From Methanothrix sp. (GTDB lineage Archaea; Halobacteriota; Methanosarcinia; Methanotrichales; Methanotrichaceae), in assembly GCA_028688175.1 (NCBI GenBank), contig JAQTYS010000089.1, positions 1 through 9,951 of the forward strand: a stretch of 9,951 bases of DNA, written 5' to 3'. Below, piece by piece: positions 1-6,565 of the stretch (its first letter is position 1; every line of letters begins with the position of its first letter). Made by a program: the position numbers and the translations under genes. The notes under the pieces were generated by a model. It ran no database searches. It had not been told where the DNA came from and was given only the letters and a program-made list of their open reading frames with translations.

Positions 1-163
1 CTATGATGAAAAAGGTATTATCTCTGCCCTTGATGCCGGGCTTCTCCATGGTCATCAGTTCTGCCAAATTGAGTCGCTTGGTGGGCAGGTGCTGGTTCAT
101 GGTCTGAATGGTCTTGACCAGGATGTTTTTGTTCATCCCCTGCCGATCATCGGAAAATGCCAT
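1..163 (-). CDS. DUF61-family protein, N-terminal 54 residues (runs off the left edge)
   Basis: The reading frame is open from an ATG at 163-161 to the window edge and encodes 54 residues; the 3' end lies outside. Residues 17-54 contain the pattern N-x-HLP-x-x-R-x-x-L-x-EL, then a KP and an RD-x-x-x-F element. From memory this matches the start of archaeal DUF61 proteins (about 120-150 aa, function unknown, mainly methanogens and relatives). An in-frame stop lies at 191-193, so the true start is the ATG at 163 or a second ATG at 136. No clear Shine-Dalgarno precedes the first ATG, which is common for leaderless archaeal genes. Third codon positions are mostly G or C. A plus-strand frame over the same bases is open too but looks like a shadow. 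Family assignment is by motif memory only. Confidence 0.62.
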   Translation of the reverse strand, partial: MAFSDDRQGMNKNILVKTIQTMNQHLPTKRLNLAELMTMEKPGIKGRDNTFFII

Positions 164-220
164 CGCAGGCGTTTTATGATCTCTGGCGACTTAAAGGTAA
201 CTGTGATCGATGTTCTGGTT

Positions 221-240
221 GGAAAAAATGACAAAATAAA
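221..240 (-). terminator. possible T-rich terminator after the 66-aa gene
   Basis: Read on the minus strand this stretch is two runs of T (four and six) separated by a few bases, about 35 nt past the stop codon at 274. Archaeal RNA polymerase often terminates at such U-tracts without a hairpin. It also lies upstream of the DUF61 gene and would separate the two transcripts. The call rests on composition only. Confidence 0.3.
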
Positions 241-273
241 TGGATGTTTATGATTAGGGTATATATTATTATA

Positions 274-474
274 CTATTTTTCTTTTTCTACTTTCATATT
301 ACCACCAAGGTCTAATTGAACAATTCTGCATATTCTATCTCCATCTCTAGTGTCTCTGCATTCGGCAAATGTGATTTTTCCACTAATCCCGGCTTCTACA
401 TCCTTACTTGATGCATTTTTAAGCGCTTCAGCCACATTTTCGACCGCATTTCTAAGGCAAATCTCTTTTGACAT
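274..474 (-). CDS. small orphan protein, 66 aa
   Basis: A complete 66-codon frame with an ATG start. It is preceded by GAGGT eight bases upstream (a good Shine-Dalgarno), which is the main reason to believe it is real. The product is soluble-looking and has no signal peptide or membrane segment. Residues 1-30 look helical and slightly amphipathic. Residues 32-60 form a polar, possibly beta-rich part with two cysteines (C39, C49) around a cluster of charged residues (RDTRDGDR). I do not recognise the family. It lies 129 bp downstream of the TIR-HEAT gene on the same strand, so a shared transcript is possible. An inverted repeat in that gap suggests it may have its own promoter instead. Low GC, like the TIR gene. 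Confidence 0.6.
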   Translation of the reverse strand: MSKEICLRNAVENVAEALKNASSKDVEAGISGKITFAECRDTRDGDRICRIVQLDLGGNMKVEKEK

Positions 475-510
475 ATTTGCTAACCTCGAAATTGGCTTTT
501 TTTTCTGAAT

Positions 511-523
511 GTAAATACTTTAC
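511..523. repeat. 13-bp inverted repeat upstream of the 66-aa gene, operator-like
   Basis: GTAAATACTTTAC is a perfect inverted repeat with 5-bp arms and a 3-bp centre, 37 bp upstream of the ATG of the small minus-strand gene. It lies in an AT-rich leader that also has an A8 run. It could be a regulator binding site overlapping a promoter. A short palindrome in AT-rich DNA can also arise by chance. Confidence 0.25.
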
Positions 524-603
524 GAATCATTTTCTTAATTCAATCTTATGTGATTTCAATACACTATAGAGGATTTAGATTAACCATCAATGAAGTAACC
601 TGT

Positions 604-1440
604 TTAAACACCTTCTAAATACTGCAGACCGATTTTCGGAGATTTCCCAGGATTTACCGAAATCCTCTTTAATATATCCAGTGCCTCGGGTGATGATATT
701 TTCTCTAGTGCGGATATTGCAGCGTTTCGTCGATGTTCATAGTAATAATCCCAGTTTTCACTTCTTTCAATTTCATCGGCTTCATAATCCTCTGGGTTAT
801 CAAAATCCGGCTCTTCTTGCATATCTCGAAAAGCTCGATCCCAATCGATTAAGGCCCTGCAAAGAGGATCTATAGACCTCATGTCGCAAAGTTCTCCTAA
901 TCTAATGGCTGCTGAATATTGCACTCTTTCGTATGGACTTTCTAAATCACGGATAAGTTTTTCGACCTCATCTTCTATATCAATGGTACTCTGTGGTGGA
1001 GATGGATCTATATTTTCTCTTGAACGTTTTATATTAATACTTTTTAAAATCTTAGCCAAACCATTTTCCCAAATTGGAAACATATCAGCCCGGTGGAGAC
1101 ACTTCAGCTTCTCATGTGATGGTTCACATTTATCAAGTCTTATGGGTATCAAGAAAATTCTTGATTCCGGAAATTCATCAAGAATGTCCAATGCCTGAGT
1201 GATTTCCTTTTGGACATATCCCCTTTTTTCGACCGATTTTGAAGATAATACTGCAAGGAAAAAGTCACTGCTCTTGATAGCCCGCTTGATAGCTATCTCC
1301 CACTTCTGTCCCGGAAGCAAGCATTCCTTGTCTATCCAAGGATTTGCTCCAGCTCTCTTTAGATCAGAGTAGAGCCTTATTGCAGATACTTCGTCTTCAT
1401 GAGCATAGCTGATAAATGTTAATGGTATGTTCAAAGCCAA
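604..1440 (-). CDS. TIR-HEAT protein, putative NAD-consuming defence effector
   Basis: 278 aa. Residues 7-135 form a bacterial/archaeal-type TIR domain (TIR_2): F-I-S-Y-A-H-E-D at 9-16, P-W-I-D at 34-37, P-G-Q-K-W at 43-47, SD at 58-59, and YVQKEITQAL at 75-84. The last motif aligns with the SARM1 segment holding its catalytic glutamate, so E79 is the predicted NADase residue. After a proline-rich linker (145-150), residues 155-198 resemble a HEAT repeat. A second HEAT-like helix pair (232-262) follows an insert (199-231) with about 15 acidic residues of 33. Such TIR proteins typically degrade NAD or make cyclic ADP-ribose signals when a sensor domain is triggered; here the HEAT part would be the sensor or scaffold (inference). 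The start is TTG at 1440-1438, with GGGG four bases upstream; an in-frame stop at 1455-1453 rules out longer forms. It is divergent from the winged-helix gene. Confidence 0.85.
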   Translation of the reverse strand: MALNIPLTFISYAHEDEVSAIRLYSDLKRAGANPWIDKECLLPGQKWEIAIKRAIKSSDFFLAVLSSKSVEKRGYVQKEITQALDILDEFPESRIFLIPIRLDKCEPSHEKLKCLHRADMFPIWENGLAKILKSINIKRSRENIDPSPPQSTIDIEDEVEKLIRDLESPYERVQYSAAIRLGELCDMRSIDPLCRALIDWDRAFRDMQEEPDFDNPEDYEADEIERSENWDYYYEHRRNAAISALEKISSPEALDILKRISVNPGKSPKIGLQYLEGV

Positions 1441-1763
1441 TTTATCCCCATTCTAATAAAGTTGCATGTAATATTAGAAATCTTGTATGCCTTCTAGATG
1501 GCAATTGAGATAGAGATCCTCTTTCACTCATGCGCGAGTGCATGCTGACAGAATGATTTGTGTTAAGGCCTGCGAGCGTGGGGTCGCGAGCACGTCCTGC
1601 GCGGGTGCAGGCGGGCGCGCGCTGGGGGGAGGTCGCAAGAGATGCCATAAAAAGCAGAACCGCATTTTAGAGCTTTATATTTTCAAAAATGATAATATCC
1701 CGCAAATATAGTACCATATCATCCGAAACTTTTATAAGAATCTAAGATTCTTACCAGAGATAC
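1441..1763. other. divergent intergenic region with a GC-rich hairpin islet
   Basis: 323 bp between the TIR-HEAT gene and the winged-helix gene. The part nearest TIR is AT-rich. Bases 1566-1640 are about 77% GC by hand count, flanked by DNA of roughly one-third GC. Short stems are visible: CACTC/GAGTG (1525-1529 with 1536-1540), CGTG/CACG (1577-1580 with 1591-1594) and CCTGC/GCAGG (1596-1600 with 1607-1611). A 68-codon minus-strand frame covers 1442-1648, ending one base before the TIR start codon. Its arginine- and serine-rich composition and lack of a Shine-Dalgarno make a protein unlikely. The islet could be a structured RNA, a copy of a dispersed repeat, or remnant foreign DNA. I cannot choose between these from one copy. 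Confidence 0.4.
1724..1738 (+). promoter_or_regulatory. archaeal BRE/TATA promoter of the winged-helix gene
   Basis: CGAAACT (1724-1730) fits the archaeal BRE consensus cRnAAnt at each specified position. It is followed directly by the TATA box TTTATAAG (1731-1738). Archaeal transcription normally starts about 25 bases beyond the box centre, which falls at about 1760-1764, on or just before the TTG start codon. The transcript would be leaderless or nearly so, agreeing with the lack of a good Shine-Dalgarno. Confidence 0.6.
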
Positions 1764-2027
1764 TTGGGGCAAAAAAGAATAAAGGACCAAATATTTGCTC
1801 AAATTTTGAAAACTTGTGATGGAGAAGGCGCAAGCAAGACCAAAGTTGTTTACGCTAGCGGACTAAATTTTTATGCAATAAAAGCATATTTAGAGACGCT
1901 AGATAAAAACGACCTAATTGAAATCGTTCCTGCTCCGCATCCTTTGTACAGGACGACTCAAAAAGGCAAAGATGCTCTTGTGCACCTCACGGCAATTGAA
2001 GAATTGCTCTGCTCAAATGCTTCATGA
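1764..2027 (+). CDS. archaeal winged-helix DNA-binding protein
   Basis: 87 aa, starting at TTG. No other start is available: the upstream frame closes at 1743 and there is no internal Met. The product has the layout of the small archaeal winged-helix family with a C-terminal 'RTT-x-KG' wing (HTH_45/ArnR1-like): helix 1 at residues 4-17, a helix-turn-helix around 25-50 (KTKVVYASGLNFYAIKAYL) and the wing at 52-70 (IEIVPAPHPLYRTTQKGKDAL). In this family the pattern K-T-x-[IV]-x-[YF]-x-[AS]-x-L-x-x-x-x-[LI]-x-x-Y-L is typical. It probably binds DNA as a dimer and controls nearby genes, perhaps including itself. The well-formed promoter upstream sits between it and the divergent TIR gene, so it is a candidate regulator of that pair (inference). 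AT-rich, unlike the TPR gene that follows 41 bp later. Confidence 0.78.
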   Translation: MGQKRIKDQIFAQILKTCDGEGASKTKVVYASGLNFYAIKAYLETLDKNDLIEIVPAPHPLYRTTQKGKDALVHLTAIEELLCSNAS

Positions 2028-2068
2028 GAAGCAACGGTTAATAATATTAAGCGTCATCTGCATCATCA

Positions 2069-2950
2069 ATGGAAAACCTTGATCAAGCCTTAAAGCTCCT
2101 CCAATCTGGCCAGATCGACCAAGCCCGGATTTACCTTGAAGAGCTGCTCCGCCAGGAACCCGAGAATGCAGATCTTCTCTACAATCTGGGTCTTTGTTAC
2201 ATAGACCTCGACCAGCTCGATAAAGGCACTGAGCTGTTGCGCCGCTGCCTCATGCGCGTGCCCAAGCACTCGCACGCCTGCGTGGCTCTTGGGATCGCCT
2301 GCCAGAAGAAAGGCGACATCTCGCAGGCCAAAGAATATGCATTGCGCGCTCTGCAGGCGGACTCCAGAAATCCGGTAGCCTTCAAGAACCTGGGTGCCAT
2401 CTTCGGCCAGGAGGGAGATAACTTGAAGGCGCTCTACTACCTGCGCCGCTCCTTTGATATTGAACCACAGGATCCGCAGACCGTTTACGGCCTCGCCTTC
2501 GCCTGCCTTAAGCTGGGAGATACTGAACCGGCCCAGAAGTATTTCGAAAAGGTGCTGGAGATGGAGGCTCAGGAGAGCCTGCACGTTCTGGCCAAGAGCG
2601 GTCTGCGGGAGATTGCTTCTCGCGAATTCAAGGCCAAAGGGCCGAGGGTCGATGCGGTCTTCTACCTGCTGGGTGCTCTGCGTCTCTTTCGCGGAAAATC
2701 GCTTGATGAGGTCCGAGAGATTGCCTTTGAGATAGGCATGCTGGGACAGAACGGGCTGGACATCAATGATCCCAATGAGACGCATGTCTTGCGGTCGCTG
2801 CCGGGGAGAGTTTTCTCGGCGCTGGAGTTGGTGTGCATCATGTACGCCGGATTCAAGAGGGTCGAGCCGGGGATGGATATCGGGGTGGACCTGGGCGAGG
2901 AATGGGGGATGGCGGAGAGACTTGCAGGGTGTGATGATTATGGGACTTGA
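2069..2950 (+). CDS. TPR-repeat protein with conserved C-terminal domain
   Basis: 293 aa, no signal peptide or membrane segment, probably a cytoplasmic protein-protein interaction scaffold. About five tetratricopeptide repeats follow one another at roughly 1-33, 35-67, 69-101, 102-135 and 136-169, each with the usual small/large pattern (for example A-D-L-L-Y-N-L-G-L-C-Y near 34-44 and A-F-K-N-L-G-A-I-F near 104-112). Residues 193-283 are a separate domain: A-L-R-L-F-R-G-K, I-A-F-E-I, L-D-I-N-D-P, L-R-S-L-P-G, then a hydrophobic helix and I-G-V-D-L. I recall this tail on TPR proteins of other prokaryotes; its function is unknown. No Shine-Dalgarno precedes the ATG, but a weak AT box (2038-2050) 25 bp upstream would allow a leaderless message. 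GC is high (60% at 2641-2700) and drops abruptly at the 3' end. The last ten residues look less conserved and may have been changed by a rearrangement. Confidence 0.85.
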   Translation: MENLDQALKLLQSGQIDQARIYLEELLRQEPENADLLYNLGLCYIDLDQLDKGTELLRRCLMRVPKHSHACVALGIACQKKGDISQAKEYALRALQADSRNPVAFKNLGAIFGQEGDNLKALYYLRRSFDIEPQDPQTVYGLAFACLKLGDTEPAQKYFEKVLEMEAQESLHVLAKSGLREIASREFKAKGPRVDAVFYLLGALRLFRGKSLDEVREIAFEIGMLGQNGLDINDPNETHVLRSLPGRVFSALELVCIMYAGFKRVEPGMDIGVDLGEEWGMAERLAGCDDYGT

Positions 2951-3392
2951 GCCAGAAATTCTTAAGAAAGGGAAAGAATTTCACGAAGATGTCGAGAAAA
3001 ATTGGGAAGAAACTGCAGAAGGGATAATCAAAACCGAGAAAAGTGTTGAAAGAGTTAAAAAAAATAAAGGTCGCGCGGATATCTTTGTAACAGATATCGG
3101 TGAGAATTTGGTCTCTATTGTGGAAATTAAAAACACAGATTGGGATAAAATAAAAATTGAAAATATTCGCAGAAACGTTAAGAGACAGGCAAAACAGATT
3201 TTGGAATATATAGAATATCAGACCGATATTAAAGAAATCTCTGTAAGCCCTGGGATTATTTTTCCTAGGACACCCAATGATACTGAAAAATTAAAGCTTG
3301 TTGAATCACTGTTTGAGTGTGAATGCATTCAAGTTGTTTGGGAAAATGAGTCAATTGAAAAGGTAAGAGAACGGATGATGAATAAAAAATAA
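2934..3392 (+). CDS. PD-(D/E)XK nuclease-like protein
   Basis: 152 aa from ATG 2934; a second ATG at 2940 has GGTG eight bases upstream and is an equally likely start. The frame extends further upstream, but that part lies inside the TPR gene in another frame and reads as arginine/tryptophan-rich noise, so it was excluded. Nuclease-fold signs: K-G-K-E-F-H-E-D at 12-19, GRAD at 46-49 (D49), and VEIK at 63-66 (E64, K66) preceded by a hydrophobic strand, i.e. D-x(n)-E-x-K. Then come N-T-D-W-D (67-71) and an R-R-N-V-x-R-Q helix near 78-84. I recall similar E-I-K-x-x-D-W-D proteins in actinobacteria and elsewhere, annotated only as hypothetical or endonuclease-like; the substrate is unknown. It overlaps the TPR stop by 11-17 bases, yet is AT-rich (25% GC at 3121-3180), so the pairing may be recent. 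It converges on hsdR with 25 bp between stops. Confidence 0.75.
   Translation: MIMGLEPEILKKGKEFHEDVEKNWEETAEGIIKTEKSVERVKKNKGRADIFVTDIGENLVSIVEIKNTDWDKIKIENIRRNVKRQAKQILEYIEYQTDIKEISVSPGIIFPRTPNDTEKLKLVESLFECECIQVVWENESIEKVRERMMNKK
3381..3390 (-). terminator. possible U-tract terminator of the hsd operon
   Basis: On the minus strand the transcript passes through a run of six T flanked by A/T, about 30 bases past the hsdR stop. This fits archaeal U-tract termination. It lies inside the last codons of the converging PD-(D/E)XK gene. Composition is the only evidence. Confidence 0.3.
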
Positions 3393-3417
3393 TTCTTACC
3401 AATTATGAAATCTATTA

Positions 3418-6400
3418 CTAGCACGCCCACTCTTTGCACAGCAGTTCCGCCTGCTCCAGCACGGTCTGCGTTGCCTTCTCCTGCTTGTCCGGCGGATAGC
3501 CGTGCTTGCGCAAAAGCCGCCTGACTATGACCCGCAACTTTGCCCTTGCTGACTCTTTCACAGTCCAGTCGATGGTCGCATTTTTCCGGACCGCCTCAAC
3601 AAGCTCCTTGGCGATCTGCTGCAAGGTTTCATCGCCCAGCACTTTAACGGCGCTGTCGTTGACCTCAAGAGCATCGTAAAAGGCCAGCTCATCCTCAGTC
3701 AGGCCGAGATTCTCGCCGCGCTTGTTGGCCTCTCGCATATCCTTGGCCAGCTTAATCAGTTCCTCGATGATTTGGACAGCTTCGATCGAGTGATTATGAT
3801 ATTTATTCAAGGACTGACTCAGCATCTTTGCGAAGGATCTGGACTGAACCAAGTTAGTTCTAGATCTGGTCCGAATTTCATCATTTAGAAGCTTCTTCAA
3901 TAATTCCAACGCTAAATTGCGATAAGGCGAGCCTCTTACATCTTTTAAAAATTCATCCGACAAGATAGAAATGTCAGGATTCTTGATTCCCATTTCGGCG
4001 TAAAGATCGATTATCCCTTGAGGCACAATAACCTTCGAGACAAGCTGCCTGATTGCTGCATTCATTTCTTCCTTAGTTTTGCCTCCAGGAGCGGTAATTT
4101 TATTCAGACCGGAACGCACTGATTGATAAAATGCAACTTCCTCTCGGATTTTAACAGCTTCATCGTTGCTTGTCACTAACGAGTACGCCTGAGAAAGTTC
4201 TACCACTGCCTGATTATAACGATTTTTTCCATCATCCAGCGATTCTATATGATTCATCGCTGCTAATAGTAATCTTAATCGCTCCGCTGGTGTAGCTGAA
4301 TTGTTGAAGAACTTTTGGATATCGAAGCCATAAAACATCGCTTGTACGATCTCTAATTTTTCCTGCATCACTTCCAGAGCTTTATCCTGCGAGATTCCGG
4401 TTTCTCCACGATCGCGCTCAGTGTAATCAGCTAAGGCTTCTTTTAGCTTATCGGCAATGCCGAGATAATCTACGATTAATCCGCCTGGTTTATCTCGAAA
4501 GATTCGATTGACCCTGGCGATAGCTTGCATCAACCCGTGGCCCTGCATGAACTTGTCAACATACATTGTGTGCAAGCAAGGGGCATCAAAGCCTGTTAGC
4601 CACATATCCCTGACGATGACCAGCTTTAGTGGATCATCCGGATCTTTAAAGCGGTCGGCTATGTCCTTTCTTCGCGCTTTATTCCTGAGATGTTGTTGAT
4701 AGTTTTCCGGATCAGACGCCGAGCCGGTCATGACAACCTTGATGACTCCTTTGGAGTCTTCTGAGTCATGCCACTCTGGGCGCAATTTGATTATCGAGCT
4801 ATACATGTCCACGCATATTCGGCGGCTCATGCAAACGATCATTCCTTTGCCGTCAATGGACTCCAATCGTTTCTCGAAGTGGTCAACAATATCTTTGGCG
4901 ACGAGTGCAATCCTTTTCTCCGTGCCTGCAACTGCCTCAAGACGAGCCCACCTGCTCTTTAGGCTTTCCTTCTGAGATTCTTCTTCTCCTTCTGTGACTT
5001 CTTCGAAATCGGGATCTATCTTTGGTTTCTCTTCTTCTTTAAGGTCCAACTTAGCCAAACGTGCCTCGTAGTAGATGCGCACGGTTGCATTATCTTCCAC
5101 CGCTCGCTGGATATCATAGGTATCGATATCATCGCCAAAGATCTCTCGAGTGCTGCGGTCTTTGGACTCAATGGGGGTTCCGGTGAAAGCGATAAATGAA
5201 GCATTAGGTAGAGCATCTCTCAGGTACTTTGCGAATCCATAGGCCAGATAGGCTTCTTTCTCCTTCTTGACTATGCGGGCTTTCAGTCCGTACTGGCTGC
5301 GGTGGGCTTCATCTGCGATGAAAACGATATTTCTGCGGTTTGACAACAGAGGATATTTGCTTTTATCTCCTTCAGGGGAGAACTTCTGAATTGTAGTGAA
5401 AACTACGCCGCCTGAGGCCACTTGAAGCAGCTTTTTCAGGTGTTCGCGATCTTCGGCCTGTAAGGGAGCCTGATGCAGGAGATCCTGGCAAAAGCTGAAG
5501 GTATCAAAGAGCTGGTCGTCCAGGTCGTTTCTGTCATTGAGCACTACCAGGGTCGGGTTCTCCATTAGAGGATGCGTGATGATCTTGCCGGCGTAAAACG
5601 CCATTGTAAGACTCTTGCCGCTGCCCTGGGTATGCCAGATCACGCCTGCTTTTTTGTCTCCCTTGGTGGAGCATGCCTGGATTGTTTTCTCTACCGCTTT
5701 GTTCACGGCGTGGTATTGGTGATATCCGGCCATCTTCTTTTTAATGTCCAGGCCATTGCTCTCGAAGACAATGAAGTAGCGGATCAAATCCAAAAAGCGA
5801 TGCTTCTCGAAGACTCCATTGATGAGAGTCTCCAGCTCTGGAGTGCTTTTAGGGGCAATTTTTTCTCCATCTACTGTGCGCCAGGGCATGAACCGTTCTT
5901 TGTCGGCGGTTATTGTTCCCAAGCGCGCCTCCAGGCCATCGGAGATCACCAAGGACTCGTTGAAGGTAAAGAGCGAGGGGATATCATTCTTGTAGGTTTG
6001 TAGCTGCTGGAAAGCGGTTTGAATTGTGGCGTCCTCGTCGGCAGGATTCTTGAGTTCAATGACTGCCAGGGGCAGGCCGTTTACGAATATTACTATATCC
6101 GGCCGGCGGTTCTGCTGGCCTTCAATTACCGTGAACTGGTTTACCGCCAGAAATTCGTTGTTCTCCGGGTTCTCGAAGTCCACCAGCCGGACCAGATCAC
6201 CGGCGATGGAGCCGTCTTTACGCTGGTATTCGACATCAACGCCTTTGACGAGCATCTGATGAAAAGCGCGATTATTGGCAATCAACGAAGGCGATACCGG
6301 GCGAGCGACTTTGCGGAGGACTTCTTCCAGAGCATCGGCTGGGATGCCTAGATTGAGGCGGCGCAGGGCATCGCCGAGGCGGCGGGTGAGGAGCACCTCC

Positions 6401-6525
6401 TGGAAGGACTCGCGCTCGGCTGAAGGCTCATCTAGGGCGATGTCGGGGCCGAAGATGGAGGTGTAACCGAGGGAGGAGAGCCAGGAAAGAGCGGCTGATT
6501 CGACTTCGGATTCTGTTAGCGTCAA
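3418..6525 (-). CDS. hsdR: Type I restriction enzyme, R (motor/nuclease) subunit HsdR
   Basis: 1035 aa, full length for the family. The product is the ATP-driven translocase and nuclease of a type I restriction complex, cutting DNA that lacks the host modification. The N-terminal nuclease domain has RPD at 141-143, ELK at 157-159 and Q-Q-L-x-x-Y-K at 174-179. The SF2 motor has Walker A TQGSGKS 299-305, DEAH 405-408, FTGTPIE 447-453, TGFDAP 644-649 and QAIARVNR 667-674. The remaining ~345 residues are a helical C-terminal region with the family's typical ending (RKHGYPPDKQ near 1008-1017). The start is TTG at 6525-6523, well supported by GGAG six bases upstream. It is last in the operon, 40 bp after the AlbA_2 gene. 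GC is 63% at the extreme 3' end (3421-3480) and 38% at 3841-3900, a marked internal change. All key motifs are intact, but activity would depend on an M subunit that is broken here. Confidence 0.96.
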   Translation of the reverse strand: MTLTESEVESAALSWLSSLGYTSIFGPDIALDEPSAERESFQEVLLTRRLGDALRRLNLGIPADALEEVLRKVARPVSPSLIANNRAFHQMLVKGVDVEYQRKDGSIAGDLVRLVDFENPENNEFLAVNQFTVIEGQQNRRPDIVIFVNGLPLAVIELKNPADEDATIQTAFQQLQTYKNDIPSLFTFNESLVISDGLEARLGTITADKERFMPWRTVDGEKIAPKSTPELETLINGVFEKHRFLDLIRYFIVFESNGLDIKKKMAGYHQYHAVNKAVEKTIQACSTKGDKKAGVIWHTQGSGKSLTMAFYAGKIITHPLMENPTLVVLNDRNDLDDQLFDTFSFCQDLLHQAPLQAEDREHLKKLLQVASGGVVFTTIQKFSPEGDKSKYPLLSNRRNIVFIADEAHRSQYGLKARIVKKEKEAYLAYGFAKYLRDALPNASFIAFTGTPIESKDRSTREIFGDDIDTYDIQRAVEDNATVRIYYEARLAKLDLKEEEKPKIDPDFEEVTEGEEESQKESLKSRWARLEAVAGTEKRIALVAKDIVDHFEKRLESIDGKGMIVCMSRRICVDMYSSIIKLRPEWHDSEDSKGVIKVVMTGSASDPENYQQHLRNKARRKDIADRFKDPDDPLKLVIVRDMWLTGFDAPCLHTMYVDKFMQGHGLMQAIARVNRIFRDKPGGLIVDYLGIADKLKEALADYTERDRGETGISQDKALEVMQEKLEIVQAMFYGFDIQKFFNNSATPAERLRLLLAAMNHIESLDDGKNRYNQAVVELSQAYSLVTSNDEAVKIREEVAFYQSVRSGLNKITAPGGKTKEEMNAAIRQLVSKVIVPQGIIDLYAEMGIKNPDISILSDEFLKDVRGSPYRNLALELLKKLLNDEIRTRSRTNLVQSRSFAKMLSQSLNKYHNHSIEAVQIIEELIKLAKDMREANKRGENLGLTEDELAFYDALEVNDSAVKVLGDETLQQIAKELVEAVRKNATIDWTVKESARAKLRVIVRRLLRKHGYPPDKQEKATQTVLEQAELLCKEWAC

Positions 6526-6565
6526 ACTAAATCTCCTTAATTGTTTTGGATGTAGTCATAAGTAG

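Noticed and set aside
2..253. Open plus-strand frame at the left edge, 83 codons
   Set aside because: It lies opposite the DUF61-type frame, whose residues show a conserved family pattern; the plus frame shows none and has no visible start.
1442..1648. 68-codon minus-strand frame upstream of the TIR gene
   Set aside because: Low-complexity arginine/serine/threonine-rich product over a GC-rich islet with hairpins and no Shine-Dalgarno. Kept as an intergenic feature and finding rather than called as a gene.
2090..2785. 231-codon minus-strand frame opposite the TPR gene
   Set aside because: It mirrors the TPR codons in a GC-rich gene; the plus-strand product has clear TPR repeats and the minus one has no recognisable motif.
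2766..2933. Upstream extension of the PD-(D/E)XK frame by 56 codons
   Set aside because: It overlaps the conserved TPR C-terminal domain in another frame and reads as arginine/tryptophan-rich noise. ATG 2934 or 2940 gives the family-like start.
5572..6351. Two long plus-strand frames opposite hsdR (5572-6003 and 6019-6351)
   Set aside because: They lie opposite the conserved HsdR nuclease and Walker A coding sequence, so they are shadows.
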